DNA from: Paraescarpia echinospica
Lineage: Eukaryota; Annelida; Polychaeta; Sabellida; Siboglinidae
Length of the DNA stretch: 64,000 bases
Assembly: GCA_020002185.1 (NCBI GenBank)
Contig: CM034534.1
Coordinates: 69,479,946 to 69,543,945 of the forward strand
Direction: 5' to 3'
How positions within the stretch are numbered: position 1 is the first letter of the stretch; each line of letters starts with the position of its first letter. The position numbers and the translations under genes are program-made. The notes under the pieces were generated by a model. The model was not told where the DNA came from and made no database searches. It saw only the letters and a program-made list of their open reading frames with translations. This document shows positions 33,741 to 46,888 of the stretch, one piece after another.

Positions 33741-36700
33741 TTAAAGGGAGAATGAAATGATTGAACAACCAGCAGTACAGCGCCACGGTATATTTTTAAT
33801 ATTTTTTCAAACGTAGCTACTATCGGCACAGGGCGCAGCCATCATGCTCCAGGAGCGTGTGGTTGTACATCCGGTTTGATTGGCGAGATGTCTCCCAAAG
33901 CTGTATACAGCAATTCGATAGGCGACGCAGCATAGCTCTCAGAAAAACCGACGAAACGCATACAAACACATAAAAACAGAACAATTTAATGCACTGCGTG
34001 GCTACTAGATATACTATAAGTGTTAGTAAGCAACTTTTCACATACTTCCACAGAAGGATTCCAACAGAAAAAATCAAGTTATAGATAATGAAATTTATGT
34101 GTTCGCCGGCGGCAAAAGTCTGCGGTGGTCACTTTCGAACGCTGATTGCAAGCCTAAATACGAAAGTGACGAGCATAAAAAGACAGTGAACGTCAAAATA
34201 TAATTCTTGGTTAAAGCCACAGGTCCATTTTCAGTCGATTTGTTTATATATAACTATGCACCGATTAAGAAAATTAAGCGAAATCGACTTGGAAGCTCGA
34301 CATTATTGCCTTATTTGGAGGGTGAAGTGGCGCGTAGGAAATGACAAGCCGAAACCAGCTTTTGTTGCCAAGGTGACTCGGCACTCACGAGTTCCGTTAG
34401 GTATCATTACAACTACTATATAGTCCCCCAGTTCTATTTCAAAGTCTGCATATATACAAACATGACGTATGCGAAATTGAAATGTAATAAGAAATGTGAA
34501 TGTAATAAAGTACAAATACCTGTGAATACTATGATATAATTGGGATTAATGAGTGCTTGTAATCCGTCGATTTAGTTTACAGCAATTCGTGCCGGCGTGT
34601 TGCTACGTCTGAATACTGCAACGTCTATATCTACGAGTCTATGTTATCGACTTAGTTGCTGGTGGGGGAAATAACCTTAAAAATAATTACAAAAATAAAT
34701 GTCAGCTACTGTAGCCAGTATAACGTTTTGCGAAATAATGTCGTCATATATTAGTCAACATTAGTCACAGTCCGGACCAAGCCCTGTCAATCAGTATTGT
34801 AGGCATTGCCATTGGAATGTATCAATTTAAAAGAAATAGTTAAAGACAAATATTATTGAAGTTGGACAGCTCAAATACTACAAAATGTAACCGCATTTAA
34901 ATAAGTGACATTACAAGTATTTAAATCCTTAAAAATACTTGTTTACGATACAGTCAATAGTATACAACAAAACACTATAGTCATATCTGATATAGTTAGT
35001 TATTGGCATAGTAAGTAGGTTCACATCAGTCAACTAAAGTTAATCACCATGTAGGCCTAATAAGATAACTGTTTGTTCCTCTATGATGACTAGTGTTTGT
35101 ATTACGTCGGAATATTGCACAATAACTCATTCTGACTCTTGTTTCGACCCAAAAGCTATCCTTGTAAACATGCTCTGAATGCATGGAAAGCTCATTAAAA
35201 TGTAATTTTCCGCAAGAATCGCTTCACAGACGGACAAATGTATTTTTCTGTATTTGTTTAACGTTGTCAAATGTTACATACAATGTTAAACTTTGTGTAC
35301 TCATGGAAAAAGGATTTTAGCTAATGCCTTATTTTTATTTCCTTTAAACAACTATATAAAAAGGATGCATACATCCTGTCAAGAATAAAAGTAAGATTAT
35401 CAATAAAATGAAAAACAAAATGGTTTGATGAAAATCGTAGACATAGTATTTTACGAAGATAGATTGAACCTGAACATTTGAGGTGGGAACAAGTATCACA
35501 TCAGTCAACTAAAGTTAATCACCATGTAGGCCTAATACTAATGTATGTGTCTCAAATATTGGCTTGTAACAATGGACCCCGAATTGATGCTCCAGTTTTG
35601 AGGCGACAATTTAGCAAGCTCGGCGAGACCTAATCGACTTGTAGTCATGTTGAACCGTAAGTTCCTCTATGATGACTAGTGTTTGTGTTACGTCGGAATA
35701 TTGCACAATAACTCATTCTGACGCTCGTTTCGACCCAAAAGCTATCCTTGAAAACATGCTCTCAATGCATGGAAAGGGTCGGCCTGATGCGAGTGTGTGT
35801 CATAAGTGACGTCACGATACCACGTGATCGCTTAGCTAATTAAAATTAAATTTTCCGCGGGAATCGCTTCACAGACGGACAAATGTATTTTTCTGTATTT
35901 GTTTAATGTTGTCAAATGTTACATACAATGTTAAACTTTGTGTACACATGAAAAAAAGGATTTTAGCTAATGCTTTATTTTTATTTCCTTTAAACAACTG
36001 TATAAAAAGGATGCACACATCCTGTCAAGAATAAAAGTAAGATTATTAAGAAAATGAAAAAAAATGGTTTGATGAAAATCATAGACATAGTATTTTACGA
36101 AGATAGAATGAACTTGAACATTTGAGGTGGAAACAAGTATAATTGCTCTATTTAAGTTTGAAATAGTTATTGCTAGAATAATTATTCGATGCCTGTTGAA
36201 CTACGTAGTACTTACCTACTAGCTATTGGTCGAATCAACGAGTCTGCACGGAAATCATACAATGACAACAGACCGACTTCCAAGTTCCAACACCGCCCTG
36301 TTGGTGCAAACCGTTTCGAAGTCGTCACTCATAGTCAGTAATGCAGGCATCTGCCAGATCTGTCAGACGGTGCTGTACGGCAGCTATCTCCCTACAGCAC
36401 AGCGACTCGATGTGCGTCGACATTGGTATGCAGTGTCCACACAAACATCATGCGAAATTATTAAGTCGCGTAATGTCTTCGTCGTCGGTAGACCAACTGT
36501 CACTGTCCGACTCCCACAACTGAACCTGACCCGGGGCCGGACATTATCGGACCGTGGATCGCACACTGGGTGAAACCCGTATGGCACAGGCCCTTCATCT
36601 GTCGTATCGATTTTCTCCCAAAGTGATACTGAAGTTTTAAAAATCACTTTTAATAACTCGTCTCTACCAAAATCCTTCGACGTCTTTGTCAACAACAAAA

Positions 36701-37135
36701 TAAAAATAGTCCCGGTATGCGCGCGCATCTAATATTTTGACCTTTGCTTTGAAAGCCCCGCCCCCTTCTGACAGCTAAAGTCTTCGTTCGGGAAGTGCGA
36801 CGTTAACAACGTTTTCATTGGTTATAAATCGTTGCCATTTAATTTCACCTTTTTATTTCGAACGCGTATACAAATTATTTGTTGACCTATAGAACACCTA
36901 TTGTGTGTAATAGGGCACCATATCTTTGTTTTTGCACAGAAATGTCTACTAATGAAGTAAACCGAAAAGAAATCTACGATACGCAGTGCTCTATAGCGAC
37001 GATTTAGGCATCGAACAAAATCGTTTTTTCAGTTTGTCTTATAAATGAGTACGTTTCTGTTACCATTAATGTATACTTATATAGTATATATTTAAATATG
37101 TAGCATGAAACAGCTGCATTTCATTTCCCCTTTAA
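33741..37135. mobile_element. possible TTAA-flanked DNA transposon copy (left arm)
   Basis: Starts TTAAAGGGAGAATGAAATGA and ends CATTTCATTTCCCCTTTAA, so short inverted ends are bounded by TTAA on both sides. TTAA targets and AGGG-type ends occur in Kolobok and piggyBac-like elements. No transposase is visible. The mirror copy is at 44345-46888. Confidence 0.35.
35040..35519. repeat. ~480-bp tandem duplication present only in the left arm
   Basis: The junction sequence TCAACTAAAGTTAATCACCA + TGTAGGCCTAAT occurs at about 35026 and again at about 35503. The right arm has one version only. The duplication or its loss therefore came after the arms formed. Confidence 0.6.
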
Positions 37136-38045
37136 GTCAATTGTTTTCCTCGGTCCTGGGCGTCGGCCCCAATAAGGGGACCTTCTGATAACTTTCTATT
37201 TATCAGAAGTTCCACTTATCAGTATTGTCACGTGTCTCTGGAGGTTCAACCTTATCCAGAATGCAATGTACATTTTCCTTTATTCTAGCTATAATAATTA
37301 ATGTTGTATATATATACATTTGGGCCATTCTCGCAAAAAGTGTACAATAACGGTAAAGTAACATGTTAAGATTAAATGTGTGTGTTTTTAGCGAGTGTTA
37401 TTAATATCAAATGTGATATTAACCTGAAGCAGCACGGCTTGATCTGATCTATTATTATATTTGTAAAACTATATTGCAGATCTGCTAGGGTTCAAAGTTC
37501 GTGCATCGCAAAATTTGGTGGCAACACGGTATTGTGTACTTTTTAACAAAAACCTAAAACTTTACATTGAATGATGACACGCCAGCCAGGTTTATTAACA
37601 ATCGTAGCTGTATCATCAAAAACAATATGTGAATGTACGAATCTCACATTTTCATGTTTCGGTTCAAATAAATAGAGAAACGGGGACTTTTTTCAAAAAC
37701 GGCTGACTGCAATGGCAAGACTCGTAAACACACAGACCCAATCCGAAACACGTCACAAGTCCCAGATTTAGGCAAGAAAATAAAATCCACGACCAGGTTA
37801 ATACTCTTGCTATGGATATACTGATATTTTAGTGTGCATTTTCGTTCATTGCATGTCGAATACTGGGCACTGCGGTTTTGGTAACTGGATAGGCGAATCC
37901 CTTGCCTAGTAGTATAGGCTCGACACTGACCTAGTCCCAGCTGACACCGACTGCAGCCGTCGCCATCGGCGGACGTTATAATTCCACGGCACTGGGAAGC
38001 AGGATAAATAAACAATGCATACGCTTCCTACACTTATACAAATAT

Positions 38046-38414
38046 ATGTCAATATACATAATATGTGTCTCGGGAGGTTTAACCTTAGTATGTCTACATA
38101 TTGCTTATTTGAAATGCCATTGCTTGAATCAACTCACTTCGGAATCCGACATGTTGACTGTGTATGACGTCACGGTCTTTGCTTACTTCAATGCGCGTGC
38201 ATATTTACTATACTCGGGCTGCAAAATTAATCATCTACGTGGCAGCAAGCTCAAAATGATTCGCGTAAACACAATTATTTTTTGGCTTTTTGCGCAGATA
38301 ACACCCAAGTTAAGCATAAACATGCAAGACATAAGTAGCAGAGAAAGTACTTATGGGAAATTATCACGTTTTGATACAGTACATCTCGAATGTGTATTAG
38401 CTTACAAAGAATAG
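38046..38414 (+). other. 122-codon open frame preserved in both arms
   Basis: An ATG-started frame of 122 codons, Leu/Ile/Cys/Tyr-rich, whose predicted product is identical to that at 43087-43455 in the other arm. I do not recognise the protein, and identity can be explained by recent duplication or gene conversion. The reading frame may be fortuitous. Confidence 0.3.
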
Positions 38415-38887
38415 GTTTAATAAAAGGCCGTGGCTGTTCGTTCAGACACGGACGAACAACCTATGATCGCCATAGTCCTAGGGCTCTTCTGGAAAATTAG
38501 GATTTCGCTGTACCTGGCCCCTGCCAATGTAGTTCTCTTGATATTTTCTTTTTAATTGAAGTATAAACTAATAATTTCCAAACATTAACGAAAACATTAG
38601 ATGTTTCTAATAGAAAACGACATTTAGTATAAGTGTTTGTTAACAATTCGCAGAAAAAATCAGTAAAATATGCCATAAATAATGTAGAGCCTACTAAAAT
38701 ATACATTAATATCAGTAATAGCGTAGCAATTAAGCATGGTAAACTACCAAACCACGTGTCCCCAGAATTGTTTTTCGGTGTCGCCTAAGGATGTGCGGTT
38801 AGCTTGGTACGTTTTAAAATTAAATTAATTTCAAAACACTTAGAAAGAAGTTGAAACTTTAACAACCAGACTTTTCACTAGAGAAAA

Positions 38888-39180
38888 ATGAAAAGCTCGA
38901 CAAACATTGAACTCAAGTAGGTGATAATTGACCATGCGGACAGAAACAACTGTGTAATTGATTGTGCCGGTGTCAAAGTGGTAGATAGAGAAACAGACAG
39001 GTGTGCGCGATGAATTAAGGAGGCCATCTGGATCCAAAAGACAACACCTACGATGAGTAGAGATGAGAGGGATACCGACTGAGTCACGTGTGGCACAGCC
39101 TCCTCGTCACATCATCTGGCGAGCAGCGGAAGAACAGTCCCCGATGAAGGCCGAAATGTTGATTGTGAGTCGAAAATTTC
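38888..39180 (+). pseudogene. Penelope-like element C-terminal remnant (left arm)
   Basis: Mirror of 42320-42613 with more damage. KQTGVRDELRRPSG-type fragments and the SPMKAEMLIVSRKF reading are split among frames. In the better copy the same region reads VDRETDRCARWIKEAI, a typical C-terminal end of Penelope-like retroelements with GIY-YIG endonuclease. Confidence 0.45.
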
Positions 39181-39411
39181 TAGTTGTGTACTAAGACAAT
39201 TGTGTTGTTTATTTTCAAAACATTGTAGAATGTTCTCAGATTGTGCAATGTTTTGAAAATCCTTCTCTGGATGTTGTAAACGATTAACGTAACACGTAAT
39301 ACAATTAAGCGTTACGAAGCAACGTCATTTCAACTTGTGATTGTGAATAGAGATGCTTCGCGAACTAGTGTGGTGGTTTTATCAGCGACTTTATATTAAG
39401 GTTATATATAC

Positions 39412-40679
39412 AGGTACACGTTGCTATTGGTCGCATTGCAGTCCTTGTATGTCGTGTTTGGTCAGAACTGTAAGCCGAAGGACTGTCCCGATTTAAGATG
39501 CTACCAAGTGTCGACGGCGAAGGACGGGCCTCACACCAAATATCCAGATATTGTGTCTCTACCGAAAGTGCAGGTATCGTGTGACCAAACAGCTGCCGGA
39601 GGTGGATGGATTGTGTTACTGCGCCGAGTCGACAATTCAGTACTGTTTAACAAGTCATGGACGAATTACAGAAACGGTTTTGGAGTCCATGGCGGAAATA
39701 CGAATGTTTAACTGGACAACGAAAAGATGTATCAACTAACGAGAAATCAAAGTACTCGTCTTCTGATTGAAGGCTACTCGTAAAATGGAACTTCTTGTAC
39801 TTTTAGAGCTGTTAATTTCTATGTGGATAGCGAGCTTACTAACTACACGTTGCGATTTGGTGCAGTAACCGCCGTTGGTTCAAAAGTCGAACATTTGATA
39901 TATCACAAAGATGTTCAATTCTCAACCCCTGACCATAGAGTTGACCCTTACTGTTTTAAAGCATACGACGGCGGGTGGTGGTATAAAGCATGCCATAAAG
40001 TATTCTTAACGGGGAGTACTCCAATATTGATAAGTTTGACTTAACATATGCATCGCCCTATATTACCTCTTTTAACGAAAATCGTGTACTAAAGAGTTGT
40101 GTAATGCTGTTCCGGCCGATGGACATTAATCGCACGTGCAACAAACCCTGCGAGAACCACACATGCGAGTACTTGGAGGCCATCAACGACAGCCGCTGTG
40201 TCTGCCGAACAGGATACTGCGGGCACCTTTGTCAGTACCACTGCACGAACGGCGGCACGTGCGCGTACTTGCCGGCCTCCAACAACCACAGCTGCGCCTG
40301 CCTTGAAACACACTGTGGCGCTACCTGTGAGAAAACTAACCCGTGCCAAAAAGGCGGAACTTGTGAATACCACTCGATCGAACAAGTGACTTCGTGCGTG
40401 TGCGCAACTGGCTTGAAGGGTGCAACGTGCACTGACATTGACTCTAGCAGTGCCAGTGACTCTACCACCGGCAGTGACTTTAGCAGTGACAGTGATTCTA
40501 GCAGTGTCAGTGACCTTAGCTCAATAATCGCAGCGATCGTGATCAGTCTGGTCTTGCTGGTAGTCGTTCTTGGTTTTGCCTTCACTATTATACACACGAA
40601 GAAGCAACACGATGAGCAAAATATACAAGAGGAAGAGCACGCGGCTGAGGAGGAACGTCAACGAGTGATTGCCGAATAA
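39412..40679 (+). pseudogene. fibrinogen-related EGF transmembrane receptor, broken, intronless
   Basis: In order: hydrophobic leader (LLLVALQSLYVVFG), CKPKDCPDLRC, a fibrinogen C-terminal domain (CDQTAAGGGWIVLLRR, NKSWTNYRNGFG, VDPYCFKAYDGGWWYKACH), then after a shift CVMLFRPMD, three EGF-like modules (for example CTNGGTCAYLPASNNHSCAC, NPCQKGGTCEY), a Ser/Asp-rich stalk, one membrane span (IIAAIVISLVLLVVVLGFAF) and a short acidic cytoplasmic tail. Lesions: TAA at 39709-39711, TAA at 39781-39783, and a one-base shift near 40018. The leader follows TATATACAG, so the true start codon may be in a lost exon. Fibrinogen-related lectins act in invertebrate recognition and immunity. The lack of introns suggests a retrocopy. 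Confidence 0.75.
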
Positions 40680-40839
40680 GAGCAAAAATAAGAACAAGAA
40701 AGCCTCTGGTCTCTCTTCGGCTATTAAGATTGATTTTTGCTGGTCATTATTTTAATCGAAAAGAAATGGGCCAAGTGGCCCTGAAGTCCTTTGGACTAAT
40801 ACGTCTATATGTGACCCCTCCCTTAAAAAAAGAGTCAAT

Positions 40840-41715
40840 AAATACCATTCGGTACCGTTGGACCATTCAATGGTAAATAAGCAGGACTCAGTGGTACTTT
40901 CAATGGTATTTGAATATACCGTTCAGTACCATTGGACAATTCAATGATAAATCAGTGTCTCAATGGTACTCTAAATGGTATTTGAACATATCATTCAATA
41001 CCATTCAATGATAAATCAGTATCTCAGTGGTACTATAACATATAATTCAATACCATTCAATGATAAATCAGTAAGTCTCAGTGGTACTCTCATTGGTATT
41101 TGCACATACCGTTCAGTACCACTGGACCATTCAATAATAAATCATGTTTCAATGGTATTTGAACATATCATTCAATACCATTCAATGATATATTAGTATG
41201 TCTCAGGGGTACTCTCAATGGTATTTGAACTTATCATTCAGTACCACTGGACCATTAAATGATAAATCAGTATGTCTCAGGGGTATTCTCAATGGTATTT
41301 GAACATACCATTCAGTACTACTGGACCATTCAATAATAAATCAGGTTTCAGTGGTACTCTCAGTGGTATTTGAACATATCATTCAATACAATTCGATGAT
41401 AAATCAGTATGTTTCAGTGGTACTCTCAATGGTATTTGAACATATACCATTCACATCAGTACCACTGGACCATTTAATGATATATCAGGTTTCAGTGGTA
41501 TTCTCAATGGTATTTGAACATACATCAGTCAATACCATTCATTGTTAAATCAATAGGTCTCAGTGGTACTCTTAATTGTATCTAAAAATATAATTTAGTA
41601 CCATTAGGACTCTCAATGATATTTGAAAATACCACTCAATATCACAGGACCATTCAATGATAAATCAGTAGGTGCAGTGGTAATTATTGGTATTTGAGAA
41701 ATACCATTCATTACC
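40840..41715. repeat. ~80-bp minisatellite, 10 or more copies
   Basis: Direct repeats with AATGGTATTTGAACATACCA, TTCAGTACCACTGGACCATT and CAATGATAAATCAGTATGTC. Units contain internal inverted GGTACT/AGTACC and GGTATT/AATACC motifs, so single strands could fold. Small open frames over it are artefacts. Confidence 0.85.
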
Positions 41716-42285
41716 TTTGAAAGGTTACAGAATATACCACTGGTAAGTATCAGCCACATTTGAAAACATCATTCATTATACTGAACGTTGACAGCGTACC
41801 TCGCCCAACTGAACGTGGGCGATGATGGAAGGTGAAACTGGAAGGAGAAATGTCAGCAATGCATGCAGCTGTGTCATGTGGTCTGAGCCAGGTCTCAGTG
41901 ACTGCAAGAATGTGTAGTGTCTTGGAAGTTAATAAATTGTTTTGTCTCGAATAGATCGAACGTTAGTTGTGGATACTCGAATATTGCGCCTGATAGCAGG
42001 TCCAGGATTAAGACTTACATCTCCTGCTATTGTAAAATAATTGCCAATTTAAACGTTGGCTTAGAGCGGGGGATTGGCAGTAACTTTCTATTAAAGCATA
42101 GATTAAGACATGGCAAACTGTGAAGATGTGACAAGGAATGTTGTGTTCTCATGTACTGAGAAACTGTTAAAATGACAGCTGACCGTTGGGGACTAAGTGG
42201 CTTGCACAGCGTAAAATCGTGACCTCTCGAAGCAGCAGAACAGGATAAAATGCGTTGACACTAATTCTACACTAGTGTCACAGAC
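41716..42285. other. non-coding spacer between minisatellite and right arm
   Basis: No coding family or RNA gene recognised. Confidence 0.4.
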
Positions 42286-42319
42286 AAAATAAACAACACA
42301 ATTGTCTTAGTACACAACT

Positions 42320-42613
42320 AGAAATTTTCGACTCACTATCAACGTTTCGGCCTTCATCGGGGACTGTTCTTCCGTTGCTCGCCAGATGGTCTGACGAGGA
42401 GCCTGTGCCACACGTGACTCAGTCGGTATCCCTCTCATCTCTACTCATCGTAGGTGTTGTCTTTTTGATCGAGATGGCCTCCTTAATCCATCGCGCACAC
42501 CTGTCTGTTTCTCTATCTACCACTTTGACACCGTCACAGACAATTACACAGTTGTTTCTGTCCGCATGGTCAATTATCACCGACTTGAGTTCAATGTTTG
42601 TCGAGCCTTTCAT
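42320..42613 (-). pseudogene. Penelope-like element C-terminal remnant (right arm)
   Basis: Minus-strand frame from ATG 42613 gives MKGSTNIELKSVIIDHADRN, then GVKVVDRETDRCARWIKEAI and TPTMSRDERDTD, and after the stop VPDEGRNVDSESKISSC. The pattern VxxRExx..RWIKEAI..K..PTMNRDEG is characteristic of the end of Penelope-like polyproteins (GIY-YIG type). Only this end is present, at the inner border of the arm. Confidence 0.55.
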
Positions 42614-43086
42614 TTTTCTCTAGTGAAAAGTCTGGTTGTTAAAGTTTTAACTTCTTTCTAAGTGTTTTGAAATTAATTTAATTTTAAAACGCACCAAGCT
42701 AACCGCACATCCTTAGGCGACACCGAAAAACAATTCTGGGGACACGTGGTTTGGTAGTTTACCATGCTTAATTGCTACGCTATTACTGATATTAATGTAT
42801 ATTTTAGTAGGCTCTACATTATTTATGGCATATTTTACTGATTTTTTCTGCGAATTGTTAACAAACACTTATACTAAATGTCGTTTTCTATTAGAAACAT
42901 TTAATGTTTTCGTTAATGTTTGGAAATTATTAGTTTATACTTCAAATAAAAAGAAAATATCAAGAGAACTACATTGGCAGGGGCCAGATACAGCGAAATC
43001 CTAATTTTCCAGAACAGCCCTAGGACTATGGCGATCATGAGTTGTTCGTCCGTGTCTGAACGAACAGCCACGGCCTTTTATTAAAC

Positions 43087-43455
43087 CTATTCTTTGTAAG
43101 CTAATACACATTCGAGATGTACTGTATCAAAACGTGATAATTTCCCATAAGTACTTTCTCTGCTACTTATGTCTTGCATGTTTATGCTTAACTTGGGTGT
43201 TATCTGCGCAAAAAGCCAAAAAATAATTGTGTTTACGCGAATCATTTTGAGCTTGCTGCCACGTAGATGATTAATTTTGCAGCCCGAGTATAGTAAATAT
43301 GCACGCGCATTGAAGTAAGCAAAGACCGTGACGTCATACACAGTCAACATGTCGGATTCCGAAGTGAGTTGATTCAAGCAATGGCATTTCAAATAAGCAA
43401 TATGTAGACATACTAAGGTTAAACCTCCCGAGACACATATTATGTATATTGACAT
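43087..43455 (-). other. 122-codon open frame, twin of 38046-38414
   Basis: Same predicted product as its twin in the left arm. Unrecognised. Confidence 0.3.
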
Positions 43456-44344
43456 ATATTTTTATAAGTGTAGGAAGCGTATGCATTGTTTATTTATCCT
43501 GCTTCCCAGTGCCGTGGAATTATAACGTCCGCCGTTGGCGACGGCTGCAGTCGGTGTCAGCTGGGACTAGATCAGTGTCGAGCCTCTATTACTAGGCAAG
43601 GGATTCGCCTATCCAGTTACCAAAACCGCAGTGCCCAGTATTTGACATGCAATGAACGAAATGCACACTAAAATATCAGTATATCCATAGCAAGAGTATT
43701 AACCTGGTCGTGGATTTTATTTTCTTGTCTAAATCTGGGACTTGTGACGTATTTCGGATTGTGTGTCTACGGGTCTTGCCATTGCAGTCAGCCGTTTTTG
43801 AAAAAGTCCCCGTTTCTCTATTTATTTGAACCGAAACATGAAAATGTGAGATTCGTACATTCACATATTGTTTTTGATTATACAGCTACGATTGTTAATA
43901 AACCTGGCTGGCATGTCATCATTCAATGTAAAGTTTTAGGTTTTTGTTAAAAAGTACACAATACCGTGTTGCCACCAAATTTTCGATGCACGAACTTTGA
44001 ACCCTAGCAAATCTGCAATATAGTTTAAAAAATATAATAATAGATCAGATCAAGCCGTGCTGCTTCAGGTTTTGATATTAATAATACTCGCTAAAAACAC
44101 ACAAATTTAATCTTAACATGTTACTTTACTGTTACTGTACACTTTTTGCGAGAATGGCCCAAATGTATATATACAACATTAATTATTATAGCTAGAATAA
44201 CGGAAAATGTACAGTGCATTCTGGATAAGGTTGAACCTCCAGAGACACATGACAATACTGATAAGTGGAACTTCTGATAAATAGAAAGTTATCAGAAGGT
44301 CCTCTTATTGGGGCCGACGCCCAGGACCGAGGAAAACAATTGAC

Positions 44345-46888
44345 TTAAAGGGGAAATAAAATGCAGCTGTTTCACGCTACATATTTAAATATATACTATA
44401 TAAGTATACATTAATGGTAACAGAAACGTACTCATTTATAAGACAAACTGAAAAAACGATTTTGTTCGATGCCTAAATCCTCGCTATAGAGCACTACGTA
44501 TCGCCATCTTTGTTCCAAGCGAGCAAATTTCGATTTGTTTCGGTTTACTTCATTAGTAGAAATTTATGTGCGAAAACAAAACAAAGATATGGTGCCCTAT
44601 TACACACAATAGGTGTTCTATAGGTCAACAAATAATTTGTATACGCTGTGTTGTAGAGATAGCTGCCGTACAGCACCGTCTGACAGATCTGGCAGATGCC
44701 TGCATTACTGACTATGAGTGACGACTTCGAAACGGTTTGCACCAACAGGGCGGTGTTGGAACTTGGAAGTCGGTCTGTTGTCATTGTATGATTTCCGTGC
44801 AGACTCGTTGATTCGACCAATAGCTAGTAGGTAAGTACTACGTAGTTCAACAGGCATCGAATAATTATTCTAGCAATAACTATTTCAAACTTAAATAGAG
44901 CAATTATACTTGTTTCCACCTCAAATGTTCAAGTTCATTCTATCTTCGTAAAATACTATGTCTATGATTTTCATCAAACCATTTTTTTTCATTTTCTTAA
45001 TAATCTTACTTTTATTCTTGACAGGATGTGTGCATCCTTTTTATACAGTTGTTTAAAGGAAATAAAAAATAAAGCATTAGCTAAAATCCTTTTTTTCATG
45101 TGTACACAAAGTTTAACATTGTATGTAACATTAATTTTGACAACATTAAACAAATACAGAAAAATACATTTGTCCGTCTGTGAAGCGATTCCCGCGGAAA
45201 ATTTAATTTTAATTAGCTAAGCGATCACGTGGTATCGTGACGTCACTTATGACACACACTCGCATCAGGCCGACCCTTTCCATGCATTGAGAGCATGTTT
45301 ACAAGGATAGCTTTTGGGTCGAAACGAGCGTCAGAATGAGTTATTGTGCAATATTCCGACGTAACACAAACACTAGTCATCATAAAGGAACTTACAGTTC
45401 AACATGACTACAAGTCGATTAGGTTTCGCCGAGCTTGCTAAATTGTCGCCTCAAAACTGGAGCATCAATTCGGGGTCCATTGTTACAAGCCAATATTTGA
45501 GACACATAAATTAGTATTAGGCCTACTTTAGTTGACTGATGTGAACCTACTTACTATGCCAATAACTAACTATATCAGATATGACTATAGTGTTTTGTTG
45601 TATGCTATTGACTGTATCGTAAACAAGTATTTTTAAGCATTTAAATACTTGTAAAGTCATTTATTTAAATGCGGTTACACTTTGTAGTATTTGAGCTGTC
45701 CAACTTCAATAATATTTGTCTTTAACTATTTCTTTTAAATTGGTACATTCTAATGGCAATGCCTACAATATATGATTGACAGGGCTTGGTCCGGACTGTG
45801 ACTAATGTTGACTAATATATGACGACATTATTTCGCAAAACGTTATACTGGCTACAGTAGCTGACATTTATTTGTGTAATTATTTTGAAGGTTATTTCCC
45901 CCACCAGCAACTAAGTCGATAACATAGATTCGTAGATGTAGACGTTGCAGTATTCAGACGTAGCAACACGCCGGCACGAATTGCTGTGAACTAAATCGGC
46001 GGATTACAAGCACTCATTAGTCCCAATTATATCATAGTATTCACACGTATTTGTACTTTATTACATTCACATTTCTTATTACATTTCAATTTCGCATACA
46101 TCATGTTTGTATATATGCAGACTTTGAAATAGAACTGTGGGACTATATAGTAGTTGTAATGATACCTGACGGAACTCGTGAGTGCCGAGTCACCTTGGCA
46201 ACAACAAGCTGGTTTCGGCTTGTCATTTCCTACGCGCCGCTTCACCCTCCAAATAAGGCAATAATGTCGAGTTTCCAGGTCGATTTCGCTTAATTTTCTT
46301 CATCGGTGCATAGTTATATGTAAACAAATCGACTGAAGATGGACCTGTCGCTTTAACCAAGAATTGTGTTTTGACGTTCACTGGCTTTTTATGCTCGTCA
46401 CTTTCGTATTTAGGCTTGCAATCAGCGTTCGAAAGTGACCACCGCAGACTTTTGTTAATCTTGCCGCCGGCGAACACGTAAATTTCATCATCTATAACTT
46501 GATTTTTTTCTGTTGGAATCCTTCTGTGGAAGTATGTGAAAAGTTGCTTACTAACACTTATGGTATATCTAATAGCCACGCAGTGCATTAAATTGTTCTG
46601 TTTTTATGTGTTTGTATGCGTTTAGTCGGTTTTTCTGAGAGCTATGCTGCGTCGCCTATCGAATTGCTGTATACAGCTTTGGGAGACATCTCGCCAATCA
46701 AACCCGATGTAGAACCACACGCTCCTGGAGCATGATGGCGGCGCCCTGTGCCGATAGTAGCTACGTTTGAAAAAATATAAAAAAATATACAGTGGCGCAG
46801 TACTTGTCAAATCATGGTGACATGTACTGTAAATGGTATGTTCTTATGTTTGGGCTGTGGTTGTTCAATCATTTTATTCCCCCTTTAA
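44345..46888. mobile_element. possible TTAA-flanked DNA transposon copy (right arm)
   Basis: Inverted counterpart of 33741-37135: starts TTAAAGGGGAAATAAAATGC and ends ATTTTATTCCCCCTTTAA. No transposase seen. Confidence 0.35.

Larger units (their letters stand above)
33199..39215. repeat. left arm of the large inverted duplication
   Basis: Reverse complement of 42286-47444 over its length with scattered differences. The arm extends outward across the Gypsy insertion to about 28669, where CACATATTGTAATT matches the outer end of the right arm. Inside it are dispersed repeat blocks (TTGTTTAATGTTG..AAATGTTACATA, CCGCGGGAATCGCTTCACAG) at about 33.4-33.7, 35.05-35.4 and 35.66-36.0 kb. No confident gene. 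Confidence 0.9.

Noticed and set aside
36226..36728. Overlapping ~115-codon frames on both strands in the left arm
   Set aside because: No family recognised, the region is deleted in the right arm, and the frames are not conserved there.
40975..41548. Open frames with repeated FEHIIQYHSM peptides
   Set aside because: Artefact of the ~80-bp minisatellite; no start context or family match.
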